From positions 57,662,164-57,726,163 of the forward strand of contig JAKGHH010000004.1 in assembly GCA_022828595.1 (NCBI GenBank): 64,000 bases of DNA, written 5' to 3'. Under the pieces are notes generated by a model. The model was not told the DNA's origin. It saw only the letters and a list, made by a program, of their open reading frames with translations, and ran no database searches. Below, one piece after another: positions 1 through 11,866 of the stretch. Within the stretch, counting starts at the first letter, position 1. Each line of letters begins with the position of its first letter. A program made the position numbers and the translations under genes. The stretch comes from Nelumbo lutea. Taxonomy: Eukaryota > Streptophyta > Magnoliopsida > Proteales > Nelumbonaceae.

Positions 1-1142
1 ACTAATGAAAAAGTAGAAAAAGGAAAACAAGAGTAGAAGTAACAATGCTGAAGTATGTAACAATTGGTTGAATTTGCTAGGGCTTTTGGTCCACCTAACC
101 ATTCCAATGAATAATAATGGATGAGATTATCCAAGACAATTTGTCATTCCCATAAGCTGAATTCTTTCTAACTTTATTTAATATTCTCTCTCGAGATATA
201 CTAAAACTACTTCTATCAGATAACCCCTCGATCTCTCGACTAGAGTTCTCAAGATAGAAGCGCATTAAGCAAGATAATTCATAGACTATATGGAAATCGT
301 GATCTTGAATATATCAGAATAAAAATATATTCATTGATATGATTAGTCTTTCCACAACCCTAACTACAAATAAATCAGTTCATTCTAGCAGAAGTAAAAC
401 AAACAAGAGGAAAGAAAGAACTCAAGGTTTTTCCCTTGGAGTTGAGATCTCCTCTTCTCCTTGCCGCCACCTTCTTCTTGCAAACTTCTTCCTTGATAGT
501 TGCTTTGCTCCTCTACCTCTTGATGCCTCTCTAGTCCACCCCCACCCTTTTATATAGCTTAAGGGGAGGGGGTGGTCTCCTACTCATTCTTGAAGTTAAT
601 CTCTCAAAAATAGAAAGTCCTAGTCTAATTCTACTGTTATCTCTTTATCTAATGAACTCAATCTCTTTAGGTTTATGGGATTACATCATAAATTTAGATC
701 TGATAAGACCCTTATCAGTTTCTTGTTCTTGGATTCGTATTAGACATCCGCTGCGAATTGGGCTGCTGTCAGGCTTTTCTGCAAATTGGGCTTCAGCTGC
801 GGATTGGGCCTTCCTACGAATTTTCCCCGACTTCAGGCCCAGATTTGACTTCGATACATGCCGAATCTACGATAGCTCAAAACATGAAAGTTGTGGCTTT
901 TTCTCTTATCTATCAATTGGGTTTTGAATCAGCCCAATCGGAGTTTGGATACGCGAGTTAGGCCTAGATTACTGAACGGTTCCGAAACTGTGAAAAATCA
1001 TCCGATTTGCCTTTCTTTGCTCCTGATGCCTTCTTTCATGTCCTGAACCGAAATACAAGAAATATGAGTCTAATTAAATACTAATTAAGTATGCAAGACA
1101 GAATATTTGGGGATAAAAATGTGATAAATTCTACTCTCATCA
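1..1142 (-). mobile_element. G1-type gypsy LTR, cut by the window edge
   Basis: Minus-strand LTR of the G1 gypsy family. Its TG end lies at 1142 (on the plus strand ...CTCATCA), and the body matches the complete G1 LTR at 36042-37459 and the reverse arm at 28105-29428: the TTTGGTCCACCTAACC block, the stretch with the ATAAATC and AACTGA motifs, and the CCCCAAATATT block near the TG end. It begins inside the RNase H region of copia-A, so it inserted after copia-A. The 3' end of the LTR and any internal region lie left of the window, so solo LTR and full element cannot be told apart. Short open frames inside it are not conserved proteins. Confidence 0.85.
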
Positions 1143-1600
1143 GGACATCCCCTCTTCCAACTAACTCCCATAGTACATGGTACTTCCTCTCGATATGCTT
1201 TGACTTCGAGTGGGCTCGTAGCTTCTTAGCCTGAGCAATAGTTCCAGTGTTGTCACACAATAATGGAATGGGTAATGTGCTGGATGAAACTACTCCTAAT
1301 TCCTGAAAGAACTTTTTCATCCAAACGGCTTCCTTGGTAGCTTCACTTGCAGCAATGTATTCGGCCTTGGTTGTGGAATCTGTGGTGGATCCCTGTTTGT
1401 TGCTTTTCCACCTAACAACACATGATCCTATCGTCAAGATATAACAAGATGTAGACTTTCTATCATTTAGATCTGACTGGAAATCGGCATCAGTATACCC
1501 CTGCATCTGTAGTGAACTACCACCGAATACCAAACAAAACTCTTTTATCCTTTGAAGGTATTTTAGTATGTTTTTCACAGCAGTCCAATGCTCCTGCCCT
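1143..1600 (-). pseudogene. Copia-A RNase H fragment
   Basis: Minus-strand RNase H (DNA/RNA hybrid nuclease) of copia-A. Visible family motifs are KNILKYLQR, GYTDADF with the first catalytic Asp, DRKSTS, TKAEYIAASEA with the catalytic Glu, LLCDN, and the HSKSKHIERKYH block. It stops at 1143 where the G1 LTR starts, so the LADPLTKPL tail is missing. The open frame reads a few codons into the G1 LTR, giving a meaningless C-terminus. The VKNILKYL start is out of frame with the RT part just upstream near 1600. Confidence 0.85.
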
Positions 1601-2813
1601 GGATTAGATTGGTATTTTCCTTACCACACTCACTGCTTGAGATATGTCAGGACGAGTGCACAACATGGCAAACATGATGCTCCCTATAGATGAGGCATAG
1701 GGAACCTCTTTCATGCCCTCAATCTCTTTGGGAGTCCTGGGAGACATACCCTTGGAGAGAGTGATTCTATGCTTGAAAGAAACATTTTCTTTCTTGGAGT
1801 TCTCCATGCTTTATCTCTTGACTATTTTGTCAATATAAGCAGACTACGATAATCCTATTATCCTCTTTGATCTATCTTTATAGAGTGGAAGACCTAGTAT
1901 ATAGGAGGCTTCTCCAAGATCTTTCATGGAGAATTGTTGTGAAAGCCACACTTTTACCGTAGTTAACATTCCAACATCATTCCCAAGAGGTAGAATGTCA
2001 TCTACATACAGAACCAAGAACCTAACCTTATCCCCACTGGTCTTCCTGTAAACATAGGGTTCATTCAGATTTTGCTCAAAGTCAAACTGTTTGACGATAG
2101 AGTCAAATCGGATGTTCCAACTCCTAGAATCTTGCTTAAGTTCATATATGGATCGGTTGAGTTTACATACCATGTGTTCCTGACCTGCAACTATTAAACC
2201 TTGTGGTTGCTGCATATAGAATTATTTAGTAAGATCTCCATTCAAGAACACAATTTTGACATCCATTTTCCAAATCCCATAGTCATGGTAAGCTGCTATA
2301 GCTAGTAGGATCCAAATGGATGGCCACAGGCAAAATGGTTTCCTCATAATCGATTCCTTCTTTCTAAGTGTACCCTTTTGCCACAAGACGAGCCTTGTAG
2401 GTCTCAACTTTATCATTGGGGCTCTTATTCCTCTTATAGATCCATTTGCAACCAATTGCTTTTACCCCAGGGGGCGGATGTACTAGAGTCCAGACTCCAT
2501 TGGTCTCCATTGAGTCCATCTCAACTCTCATGGCATCTACCTACTTCAAGGATTCTATGTCCAACATAGCTTCAGTATAAGTCACGGGATCCTCCTCACT
2601 AATCGTAGTTTCCACCAAGTAACTTTCTTGGTCATAACCGTAACGAATTAGAGGCCTAGAAACCCGGGTAGATCTTCTAAGTTGGTTATTTTCTGGAGCT
2701 GGTGGGACATCTCCCATTACCCCTGGGCTGTCCTCATCAAGAATAACTTCCTGATAATGATTATCCAGGATGTAATCTTCTTCTAAGACACGGGCATTTT
2801 GACTACAAAACAC
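1601..2813 (-). pseudogene. Copia-A reverse transcriptase, broken
   Basis: Minus-strand RT in at least four frame segments. Recognisable blocks are the pre-RT linker [20 protein letters not shown] with [13 protein letters not shown] (about 2541-2813), WKMDVKIVFLNGDLTK with the first catalytic Asp (near 2222-2270), [14 protein letters not shown], and LVLYVDDIL with the YVDD pair (near 1990-2020). The catalytic YVDD survives. Compared with copia-C there is a small deletion near 2310-2320 that removes the MLKSIR codons, and stops or shifts at about 2216, 1840 and 1600. Reverse transcription of element RNA in virus-like particles was its role. It is not functional now. Confidence 0.85.
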
Positions 2814-3017
2814 CTTTTTTGTTCTTTTGGATCATAGAATAAGTAACCCACAAAACCTTTGGGGTAACCTATAAATATGCAACGACTGGTCTTGGATTCT
2901 AATCTGTCGGACAACCCCAAATTTTCAAGTGTCTCACACTTGCTTTCTTACCGGTCCAAAGCTCATAGGGAGTCTTCGGAATGGATTTGGTTGGAAACAG
3001 GTTCAACACGTATATTC

Positions 3018-4972
3018 TGTTAGACAGTTTTGTATGCCTTTAGCTTCAATCAAGATGATGTATTTTATGAGTTTATTGTAAATGAATAAAAGTGCATATT
3101 TGATTCATGTTTCCTTGGTATGTTTCAGTGCAATACCCTTAAACTGGACACTTAATGAGACTCGTATTAGTTTAGAATGTTCACAGCCAGTGGGTTGGTC
3201 TAGGGAGACCTATCCTGACAAGGCTGACACTGTGGTGCCACCAAGTCGGTTGGAGTGGCCTGTCTCAGCTGCCAGGGTGAGACCCTAGGCACATACAGTG
3301 TAGGATTAATTGAATCTTTGAACTGGACCAGATTTCTAGTATTGCCCTGGACCTTGGAGCTTGATGGAAAAAACTGGAAAATTACACCTGACCGCTAGAC
3401 TCGATTATGATACTGCACTAAGTGTCGGATTGGGCTGTCTTTGATGTACCAATCAGTGAGATCCTTAGCGGGGGTCAAAACCTTGGTATGTTGGGACAGT
3501 CTGAGAATTCATCTGAGTGGGTGATCATAGTGACAGGATGAGTCCCTTTGTCGGACAAAGTTAATGATCGGGGATGCACTCTCACTGATGGAAACCAAGA
3601 CTACTGGCAGCCGATTTCAATCGTTGAGATTTGTTTTTGCAAAATATATTTTATATGAGATATAAAAGTATATATATTATGGTTTCGAAATGATTTGCAA
3701 AAGGTTTTAATTCCCAGGATCCATATAAGCAGAGAATGCAACACTTTTCCTTGCAGCCGAGGGAGAGGTCCTCTCTTGTCGGGCAGTGTATGATCATTAT
3801 GGGCTGAGAGGTTAAGTGTAAGACCATTGAGGATAATACCTGATGGGCTAATCTTCCATCTGCCCACAAACCCTGGGTGTTACAAGGTGGCTTGGCCCAG
3901 GGACCACTTAGGGTAAGTGTTGGGCCCATAGAACCCATCTGATGGGTTTCAGGGGGTGCACTATCCATAACAATGTATTTGGCCAGGCCTTGTAACAAAG
4001 GCTAGGCTGAACCCATGTGGCTGATGTGTAGATCAATATTTGGGTCCCACGCCATACAAGGAAGTCCAACTGGGCAGCAGTTTGGAAGGCTGAATGAATA
4101 CATAACCTTAAATGGGCCTTAAGCCCATTTCGAACTGGGCTAATTTGATTAGTCACTTAAGGGGCAAATTATGAGATGGATCAGCTGATAGGATTGGACC
4201 CAGACCCTATCCACTTAGAGAGACCAAGATCTAAATGAGACTTAAATCTGAAAACCTCCTAATTAGATTAGGAGATGGCTGATCTAATCTACAGATAAGA
4301 TAAGGGTTATCCTTTATCATTTAAAGGAACTTCTAATCCAAATATGATTTGGGTTAGCAACTCCTAATTGGATTAGGAGCTGATCCCTTTAGGTCTATAA
4401 AAGGAAGAGGGGGTGACACCCTTTAGACATGCAATGCAAGCTACACATCCTTGTCTTCAGAGCTGAGATTATCAAAAGAGAGAATTCTACACCCTGCAAA
4501 TATTCTCTTGTCGCCTCCTTCCTGCAGCCGCCGCCTACAGCAGTTCGATCTCCAATTGTTGGGAGAAATCAAGATTTGATCTTGATACCAGTCTTTTAGA
4601 GAAAATATTGGTGGGAGTTGTATTCACAAGCCGTCCAGTTGATTCTTGAGAAGGGTCAAGTTCTTTTGGAAGAACACTGTTGATTCTGCTCCACCCTGCA
4701 CTGCGCCAATTTTAGTGGGAGCAGATTTTGGATCATTCCTTGGGCGTAAACACCTCCATTGGGAGATACTACTTCTCCATATCAGGTATTATCTCTCCCT
4801 ACTCCTTTTGGTTCAGATCGGGTTCAGTTTATGGTTCAAGAATGATCCTTGAAAATATGATTTTCTAAATGGGGAATTCGATTCCCAGTTGAAGGGAGAG
4901 AAAAATTTTTGAAATTCACCCCCTTATTCCGCAATCTTTGGGCGTCGATGTGATGGATTTCCTATCCTTTCA
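3018..4972 (+). mobile_element. LTR-S: complete solo copia LTR with target duplication
   Basis: Starts TGTTAGACAG and ends ...TATCCTTTCA. The 5 bp on each side are TATTC (3013-3017) and TATTG (4973-4977), one mismatch. Removing the LTR and one copy restores copia-A integrase sequence. Length 1955 bp agrees with the copia-C 5' LTR (1950 bp). No internal region is present, so it is a solo LTR left by LTR-LTR recombination. It is in the opposite orientation to its host element. Confidence 0.93.
4396..4403 (+). promoter_or_regulatory. TATA box of LTR-S
   Basis: TATAAAAG in the LTR, followed by a GA-rich stretch. The same position holds TATAAAAGG in the LTR at 49226-50027 and, on the minus strand, in the LTR at 30270-32176. 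It is the likely core promoter of the copia family, with U3 upstream and R/U5 downstream. Copia-C has lost it (AACAAAAAGG instead). Confidence 0.6.
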
Positions 4973-5489
4973 TATTGCAGTCTCTAATGCGTAATCCAAA
5001 AGGATGTGGGTAGTTCCGAGTGTATGAGAAGTGATCTGACCATATCCAATAGAGTCCGGTTCCCCCTTTCTGACACACCGTTTAACTGTGGTGTAGCAGG
5101 GGGAGCTAGTTGTGATAGTATCCCTTTTTATTTTAAGTAGTCGCTGAATTCGTCAAAGAGGTATTCGCCTCATCGATCTAATCTAAGGGCCTTAACTTGT
5201 CTCCCCAACTGTTTCTTAACTTCTTGCCTGAACTCTTTGAACTTTTCAAAGGATTCAGACTTGTATCTCATTAGGTACACGTAACCATACCATGAGTAAT
5301 CATCGGTAAAGTTTATAAAATAAATATGCTGGTTACGTGTCCTAACATTCAGGGGACCACATACATCAGTATGTAAAAGGTTAAGTGTGCATGTAGATCT
5401 TTCAGGCTTATCAGTTAATGGTCATTTTGTCATCTTACTCTTCAGGCAAGGTTCACAGGTTGGAAGACATAGAGACCATTCTCAAGTTC

Positions 5490-6636
5490 TCCGTATGTGA
5501 GGAATTTGTTATTCAATTTAATAGTAATCAAATTATTGAATATGATAGAAAAACCATCTATACACAATTTTGAGACAGAAATCAAATTTCTTCTTAAATT
5601 AGGTATAGAAAGACAATATTTAAGTACAATTGTTCATTCTCTGAGAAATAGTTCTACAATTGCTATGGTTGTAGCTGCAACTATTGTAGAAGTCCCCAAG
5701 TAGAGCATCACTTCTCTATCACCTAGTCTTCTGCTTATCTTGAACCCCTACAGTGAGTTACACGCATGAGTTGAAGCCTGGAGTCAATACACTAGGAAGT
5801 AGAAGTGACCAATAAATTGGTCTCTATGATAAAAGATTCAAAATTACCTTGCTTATTAGTCTCTGGAAATTGAGGACAGTTCCTCTTCTAGTGGCCGGTC
5901 TGTTTGCAGAAGTGACAAGTATCCGATGCCTTATCTTTCTTCCGCTTTTTAGTTTTGTTACCCTTCTTCTAAGCCTTCCTTTTAGCCTTTCACTTTTTCT
6001 TGCCCGATTTGCCACCTTCAATAAGCATGGCTATCGGCTTATCCTTCTAAATCAGTTCTTCGACCCTCTGCAACATATTGCTGAGTTCCTGAAGGTTAAC
6101 ATTTAGCTTATTAATGTTGTAATTCATGATAAATTGATTGAAGGAGGGAGGTAAGGAATTGAGGACAGCATCAATTTTGGTGTCATGATCTAGCCTAGAC
6201 CCGAGAGCCTCTAGTTCATTAATATAACCCATCATCTTAAGACAATGGTCATGAACCTGTTGGTTCTCGGTCATTTGTGCAGTCATAAACAATTTTAAGA
6301 CCTTTTGTCGAGTAGAACAGTTCTGCTCTCCATACATAGTCTTTAGACTATCAATATATTCTTGGACACTTTGATCTTATCGAATTTTCGCTGTAATGGA
6401 TTGTCCAAAGAGGCTATAATATAACATCGGGCAAGAGAGTTTTTCTCTTCCCATTCTTGATACTCTCTTCTTTGAGCCTTAGAAGCCCTATCACCTGGAC
6501 GATCCAGAGCAGGGTTCTTAGCAATTTTGTCCAATTTCTCAAATGTCAGAACCAGCATAAGGTTTCAGAACCAATCAGCATAATTGGGGCCCTTGAGTTT
6601 GTTATCCAACAATTTGGTGAAGTTTCCGTTTGCCAT
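5490..6636 (-). pseudogene. Copia-A gag and protease, broken
   Basis: Gag starts at the ATG whose complement is at 6634-6636 (MANG). Recognised gag blocks are KNPALDRPGDRAS, EKNSLARCYIIASLDNP, MTENQQVHDHCLKMMGYINELEALGS and LNSLPPSFNQFIMNYN. The zinc knuckle region lies near 5880-5940. There is an in-frame stop after the ADWF codons, a break near 6340, and the protease active-site region near 5775-5790 has lost one base, so DSG is not read in frame. Gag would build the particle and the protease would cut the polyprotein. Confidence 0.82.
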
Positions 6637-6901
6637 TTCTGGTAGTGGCAAGGCAGATTTGTAAGTCCACAACCTAATTGATTCATGTCATCACATAGAA
6701 AAGGCTTTTAATCTATGTTCCATTTCCATTTTGGGCATCTCTGAGATTCCTTCCAATCTCAATTCCGTTTGCCATTTCTGGTAGTGGCAAGGCAGATTTG
6801 TAAGTCCACAACCTAATTGATTCATGTCATCACATAGAAAAGGCTTTTAATCTATGTTCCATTTCCATTTTGGGCATCTCTGAGATTCCTTCCAATCTCA
6901 A
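6624..6901. repeat. 139-bp perfect tandem duplication over the copia-A gag start
   Basis: Copy 1 is 6624-6762 and copy 2 is 6763-6901. The two read as identical, each holding the gag start codon (complements at 6634-6636 and 6773-6775) and the leader segment in front of it. The copy nearer the gag body is the functional position; the other gives a spurious second start. The lack of differences suggests a young event in an old element. Confidence 0.93.
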
Positions 6902-8544
6902 TGATGGAGACAGTTATGTCTCTAGAAATGTGGAAAACCAAATAGGTTGCATGAAGCCAACTGTTTCAGCTGCAAAACTCCACCACCTTCTGTGAAGGAT
7001 CTCATCCACTCATCTTATGAGCTTTCCCTTTGGCCTCTATCAAACAAGGTTTATAGCCATTTTAGGTTAAACCTTTTTGTCCAGTAAGTGCTCAACCATC
7101 ATGTTTGTGAACGCCAAGGTACCGTGAGAGAGTCTTCCATTTTAGGATAGGCCCCTCCCACATCGTTCTATGACGCCCCTATCATCTCATGAAGCATTCT
7201 AGCCAACTACATTAGTAGATGGATAACCCAATTTTATGGTGCATCCCCACCCATCGATACAGTCAACCTTCATACTAATGATGGAAGGCCTTTAGAGAAT
7301 TCATCGTATGAAATTCCCTATCACATGCACTTATGTTTAATGGAGGGATCGAAAAACTCCTTAGATCTAATTTAGGTCAAACCAAAATGGCTCCCACTGG
7401 GTTTCATAAAGCCAAATTTAGATGGGCCTAAACGGCTAGGGTTCCGCACGGTTTCTCTTGGGGAGGAAGCTACTATGGGGCCTACCATGTAGGGAGATCA
7501 TCCGATGATCTTAAGTACACCATGGCAATGATGTGCATTCATCCATGGTGTGCGTAAGAGCCACTATCGAATCAGCATGGGCCAAGTGCTTATGGCCCAT
7601 GAATGTAGCACATCTCACATCCATACATCACATGCATGAAATCTATAATTGATCCAATCAATTAAATAACTGTAAAACCCATATATAAAGGCCATAATAT
7701 TATCAATTAATATTATCTAGGTATATGACTGAACTGCAAAGAGCAGTTCGGCCCATATAGCATTTATGCTGAATTGTGCTAAAGCAGTTTTAACAGATTA
7801 AAATTGGGTTTGACATATGTGGGCTAAATTGCATCTTGCAATTAACCATCAATCCCTTGGCCCATATAGAAAATTTTGGGGCTGAGAACAGCCCTCTATC
7901 GAACCACAGATTTGATCCAACCAATTTGGTCCAATTTAGTCCGAATGGGTCTAGGGTTTGATGTTTAATTCAAGATTCAATTCAAGAAGATGATCTGAAA
8001 TTAAACAACTGATGCATGGCAATCAAGAATCAATAAGAGGGTTGTTCGTATGACTGTCACCCTGCAAAACAAAGATCAGTTCGCAGTATGCAATTTCCAA
8101 AACTGCAAATTACAGATCATTGAACCTGAATTTGCAAAATTCTCTCCTTTGCGCTTTCTGCTTCGACTTCGAATGAAATAAAATAGGAAACCTAATTTTC
8201 TAGTATTATTACATTAGATTCGAATTCCTATACAATCCATCTAAAAATCAAAAAATAAAATTAATTACAGACCAAGAATGAATAGAATAAATCAACAGGT
8301 GTGCAGATTTCTTGTGCCATTTAAAGAATTCGATCTCCACCATACGACAACCCAAAATCCAAGAAAAATATATATAATAACTCTAAATATAAAACAGATT
8401 AATAAAGATTTTATTCCAGATCATTCGCCCAAAAACTGGGAACAAATTTCCTAGAAAAACATTAACTGCGCAAATCGGGTAGAACGCCTTCTGTCCATTT
8501 GCGCAGATCCAAATCTGGTTTAATTCAGTTCAAGATTTGAACTT
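6902..8544 (-). other. Copia-A untranslated leader
   Basis: About 1.6 kb between the primer site and gag with no conserved coding capacity. It is homologous to the leaders of copia-C (11867-13626), copia-D (43850-45611), copia-E and copia-L: the GCCCATATA stretch, the TAATATTATCTAGG block, the ATGTGATGTATGG block, the CACCATGG block and the GGTACCGTGAGAGAG block all recur. A leader this long upstream of gag is a property of this copia family. Confidence 0.85.
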
Positions 8545-8557
8545 GGCTCTAATACCA
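8545..8557 (-). promoter_or_regulatory. Primer-binding site of copia-A (tRNA-iMet type)
   Basis: On the minus strand TGGTATTAGAGCC, complementary to the 3' end of plant initiator methionine tRNA apart from one T for C. It lies one base from the LTR edge at 8559 and is where minus-strand DNA synthesis would begin. It fixes the orientation of copia-A. Confidence 0.9.
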
Positions 8558-8558
8558 C

Positions 8559-8913
8559 TAAAGGGATGAGAGATCCATCATATGGATGGCCGAACCCTAT
8601 AGGAAGGTTGGGCAAAATTTCAAAAATTTCTCTCTCTCCCATCTGGGAATCGCATTCCCTATTTTAGAAAACTACATTTTCAATGATCAATCTTGAAACA
8701 AAGCAGACCAGATCTGAAACCAAAAGGGAGGAGATGGATATACCTGATATGGAGTAGCAATAACTCCCAATGAAGGTGTTCAGGCCCAAGGAAAAATCTA
8801 AAAACTGCTACCACTAAAGATGACACAGTGTGAGGTGAAGCAGGATCAGTAGGATGGCTCTTCAGCAAGAACCAAATTCTTCTGTAAGAATGGGGTAGAG
8901 GACTGGTGAACAC
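8559..8913 (-). mobile_element. Copia-A 5' LTR, piece 1 (U5 side)
   Basis: Begins next to the primer site and runs to the LTR-B insertion. The last five bases, AACAC (8909-8913), pair with AGCAC at 19734-19738 as the LTR-B target duplication. The matching continuation of this LTR is at 19739-20655. Confidence 0.88.
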
Positions 8914-9899
8914 TGAATGGATGGGAGATCCATCATATGGATGGTCGAACCCTATAGGAAGGTTGGGTGAAATTTCAAAAATTTCTTTACTCCCATCCGG
9001 GAATCCTATTCCCAGTTTAGAAAAACTGCATTTTCAAGGTTCGTTCATGTAACCGAACCAGACCAAATCTGAAACTAAATTAAGGGAGGGATATACCTAA
9101 TACAAAATCCACGCAAGAATGCTTCTCCCAACGTAGGTGTTCATGCCCAAAGAGAGTACCAAATCCTCCCTCCACTGAAAATGACACAGCTTAGGGTGAG
9201 GCAGGATCAGCAGATAGTTCATCACCAAGAACTAATGATTCTTCAACAAAAATCGAATAGGATAGTGAGCACAACTTCTAGATTGTTTCTTCTCACAAGA
9301 AACAATATCAAGATCTAATCTTGATCGAATCCAAGAATTGGAGATCAAACAGGGTGGGGCGGCAAGAGCATGAAGAAAAAGAGTAGAAGGTAAGAACATT
9401 CTAACTATGTTGTCTTCTCTCTATATTCAGTGAATGTCTCTTTGGAGGTTCACCCTGCTCTCTTATTTATAGCCTTAAAAATAAAATTTCCGAATTCCAT
9501 TAGGAGTTTCCTAATCCAAATCTTTTATTTGGATTTGGACTCTTTAAGTGATAAGGATAATCCCTTATTTTATCTATAGATAAAGATCAACCTTTCTAAT
9601 CAAATTATGAGTTCCTTTGGTCCAAATCTTTATTTGGATATGGACTCTTTAAGTGGATAAGGATAATCCCTTATCTTATCTGTTGATCCAAATCACAGGT
9701 CGCCCCTATTTAATTAATCTAATTAACCTAGTTCAAAATGGGCTTTTAAGCCCATTAAGCTTTCATTCTCACCACCACTTTAATGCTGGCTAGCTTAGCA
9801 CTCTTTATATGGCATGGGACCCTATCATTGATCTACACATCAACCACATGAGTTCAGCCTAACCTCTGTTACAAGGACTGGCCGAATTCACTACTGAAT

Positions 9900-11849
9900 T
9901 GTTAGACAGTTTTGTATGCCCTTAGCTTCAATCAAAATTGATGTACTTTATGAGTTTATTCTAAATGAATAAAAGTGCATATTTGATTCATGTTCCCTTG
10001 GTATGTTTCTATGTAATACCCTTAAACTGGACACTTATTGAGACTCGTGTTAGTTTAGAATGTTCACAGCCAGTGGGTCGGTCTGGGGAGACCTATCCTG
10101 ACAAGGCTAACACTGTGGTGCCACCAAGTCGGTTGGGTGGCTTGTCTCAGCTACCGGGGTGAGACCCTAGGCACATACAGTGTGGGATTAATTGAATCTT
10201 TGAACTGAACCAGATTTCCAGTATTGCCCTGTACCTTGGAGATTGATGGGCAAAACTGGAAAGTTACACCCGACCCCTAGACTCGATTATGATACTACAC
10301 TAGGTGTCGGATCGGTCTGTCTTTGATGTACCAATCAGTGAGATCCTTAGCGGGGGTCAAAACCTGGGTATGTTTGGACAATCCTAGAATTCATCTGAGT
10401 GGGTGACCATAGTGACAAGATCAGCCCCTTTGTCGGACAAAGGTAAAGATCGGGGATGCGCTCTCACTGTTGGAAACCAAGACTGCTGGCAGCCGATTTC
10501 AACCATTGAGATTTGTTTTGCAAAGTATATTTTATATGAGATATAAAAGTATATATATTATGGTTTCTAAAATGTTTGCAAAAGGTTTTAATTCCCGGGA
10601 TCCATATAAGTGGAGAGTGCAACACTGTTCCTTGCAGCCGAGGGAGAGGTCCTCTCTTGTCGGGCAGTGTATGATCATTAAGGGCTGAGAGGTTAAGTGT
10701 AAGACCATTGAGGATAATACCTGATGGGCTAATCTTGCATCTGCCCACAGTCCCTGGGTGTTATAAGGTGGCTTGGCCCGGGGACCACTTAGGGTAAGTG
10801 TTGGGCCCATAGAGCCCATTTGATGGGTTTCAAGGGGTGCATTGTCTTAACAGTGTATTCGACCAAGCCTTGTAACAAAGGCTGGGCTGAACCCATGTGG
10901 CTGATGTGTAGATCAATGCTTGGGTCCCACGCCATACAGGGAAGCCCAACTGGGCAGCAGTTAGGAAGGTTAAGTGAGCACATAAGCTTGACGGGCCTGA
11001 AGCCCATTTCGAACTGGGCTATTTATTTAGTTAATTAAAGGGGCGAATTCTGAGATAGATTAGCAGTTAGGATAGGGTCTTAACCCTATCCACTCAGAGA
11101 GTCCAGATCTAAATGTGATTCAGATCTAGAAACCTCCTAATGGGATTAGGATAAAGCTAATATAATCTGCCGATAAGATAAGGGTTTATCCTTATCACTA
11201 GAAGAGAAGGCTGATCCAAATATGATTTGGATAAGCACCTCCTAATGGGATTAGGAGCTGATCTTTTCAAGTTAACAAAAAGGAGGAGGGGGCGGCAGCC
11301 TTGAGAGAGACCAAGAAAAACACATCAGATCCTCTTTAGTGCTGAAATCAAGAAGAGAGAATTCTGCACCCTGCGAATACTCTCTTGCCGTCTCCCTGCT
11401 CTTGCCGCCCTGTTTGCCAGTTCGATCTCCAGCTGTGGGAGAAGTCAAGATTGGATCTTGACATCAGTTCTTTGAGAAAGGATTGAAAAGGGAAGCTGTG
11501 CTCACGTTCCATCCTATTGTTTCTTGTGAATGACAGAGTTCTTGGGGAAGAACACTGCTGATTCTGCTCCATCCTGCACTGTGCCATCTTCAGTGGGAGC
11601 AGTCTTTGGATCCTTCCTTGGGCGTGAATACCTTCGTTGGGAGATATTACTTCTCCGTATCAGATATTATTCTCTCCCATTCCTTTTGGTTCAGATATGG
11701 TTCAGTTTAAGGTTCAAGATTGATCATTGAAAATATGATTTTCTAAATAGGGAATGTGATTCCCAATTGAAGGGAGAGAAAAATTTTTTAAATTCGCCCC
11801 TTATTCCGCATTCTTTGGGCGTCCATGGGGTGGATCTCTCATCCCTTCA
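9900..11849 (+). repeat. Copia-C 5' LTR
   Basis: TGTTAGACAG...CCCTTCA, 1950 bp. U3 contains the AATACCCTTAAACTGG block, the CCACCAAGTCGG block and an AT-rich stretch near 10540-10560 that is expanded to a microsatellite in sister LTRs. The TATA position near 11275 reads AACAAAAAGG, so the core promoter looks lost. The edge is set by TG, CA and the primer site one base further on. Confidence 0.95.
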
Positions 11850-11850
11850 G

Positions 11851-11866
11851 TGGTATCAGATTCAGG
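11851..11866 (+). promoter_or_regulatory. Primer-binding site of copia-C
   Basis: TGGTATCAGATTCAGG, matching the initiator-Met tRNA complement TGGTATCAGAGCCAGG at 14 of 16 positions. It starts one base after the LTR end, as in copia-A, copia-D and copia-E. Confidence 0.92.

Larger units (their letters stand above)
2814..5480 (-). pseudogene. Copia-A integrase, split by solo LTR-S
   Basis: Two minus-strand pieces, 4978-5480 and 2814-3012, separated by LTR-S and its target duplication. The right piece carries blocks matching the copia-C integrase core (translations near VYLMRYKSESFEKFKEFRQEV and the CGPLNVRT region), then LLIHSEL. The left piece continues with the [14 protein letters not shown] and LFVGYPKGF-like blocks. 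Stops are present in both. At about 5490 the pre-integrase region is directly joined to the CLKSKMT block, so roughly 200 bp, including most of the zinc-binding HHCC region, is missing relative to copia-C. Confidence 0.78.

Noticed and set aside
8559..9899. A single unusually long copia LTR of about 2.1 kb
   Set aside because: The U5 sequence is present twice (8559 on and 8914 on) and an A(A/G)CAC target duplication separates them, so it is one LTR inserted into another.
10464..10819. Recurring open frames of 70-120 codons antisense to copia LTRs, for example those starting MGSMGPTLTLSGPWAKPP and MGRCKISPSGIILNGL, present at least seven times across the window
   Set aside because: They recur because the LTR recurs. 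Two overlapping frames are open together, lengths and starts vary between copies, and they cross U3 sequence with no recognised domain. I treat them as chance frames in a multi-copy LTR.
11851..11866. tRNA gene fragments suggested by tRNA-like sequence at the primer sites
   Set aside because: Only 13-17 bases complementary to tRNA 3' ends are present, at LTR edges; there is no tRNA body.
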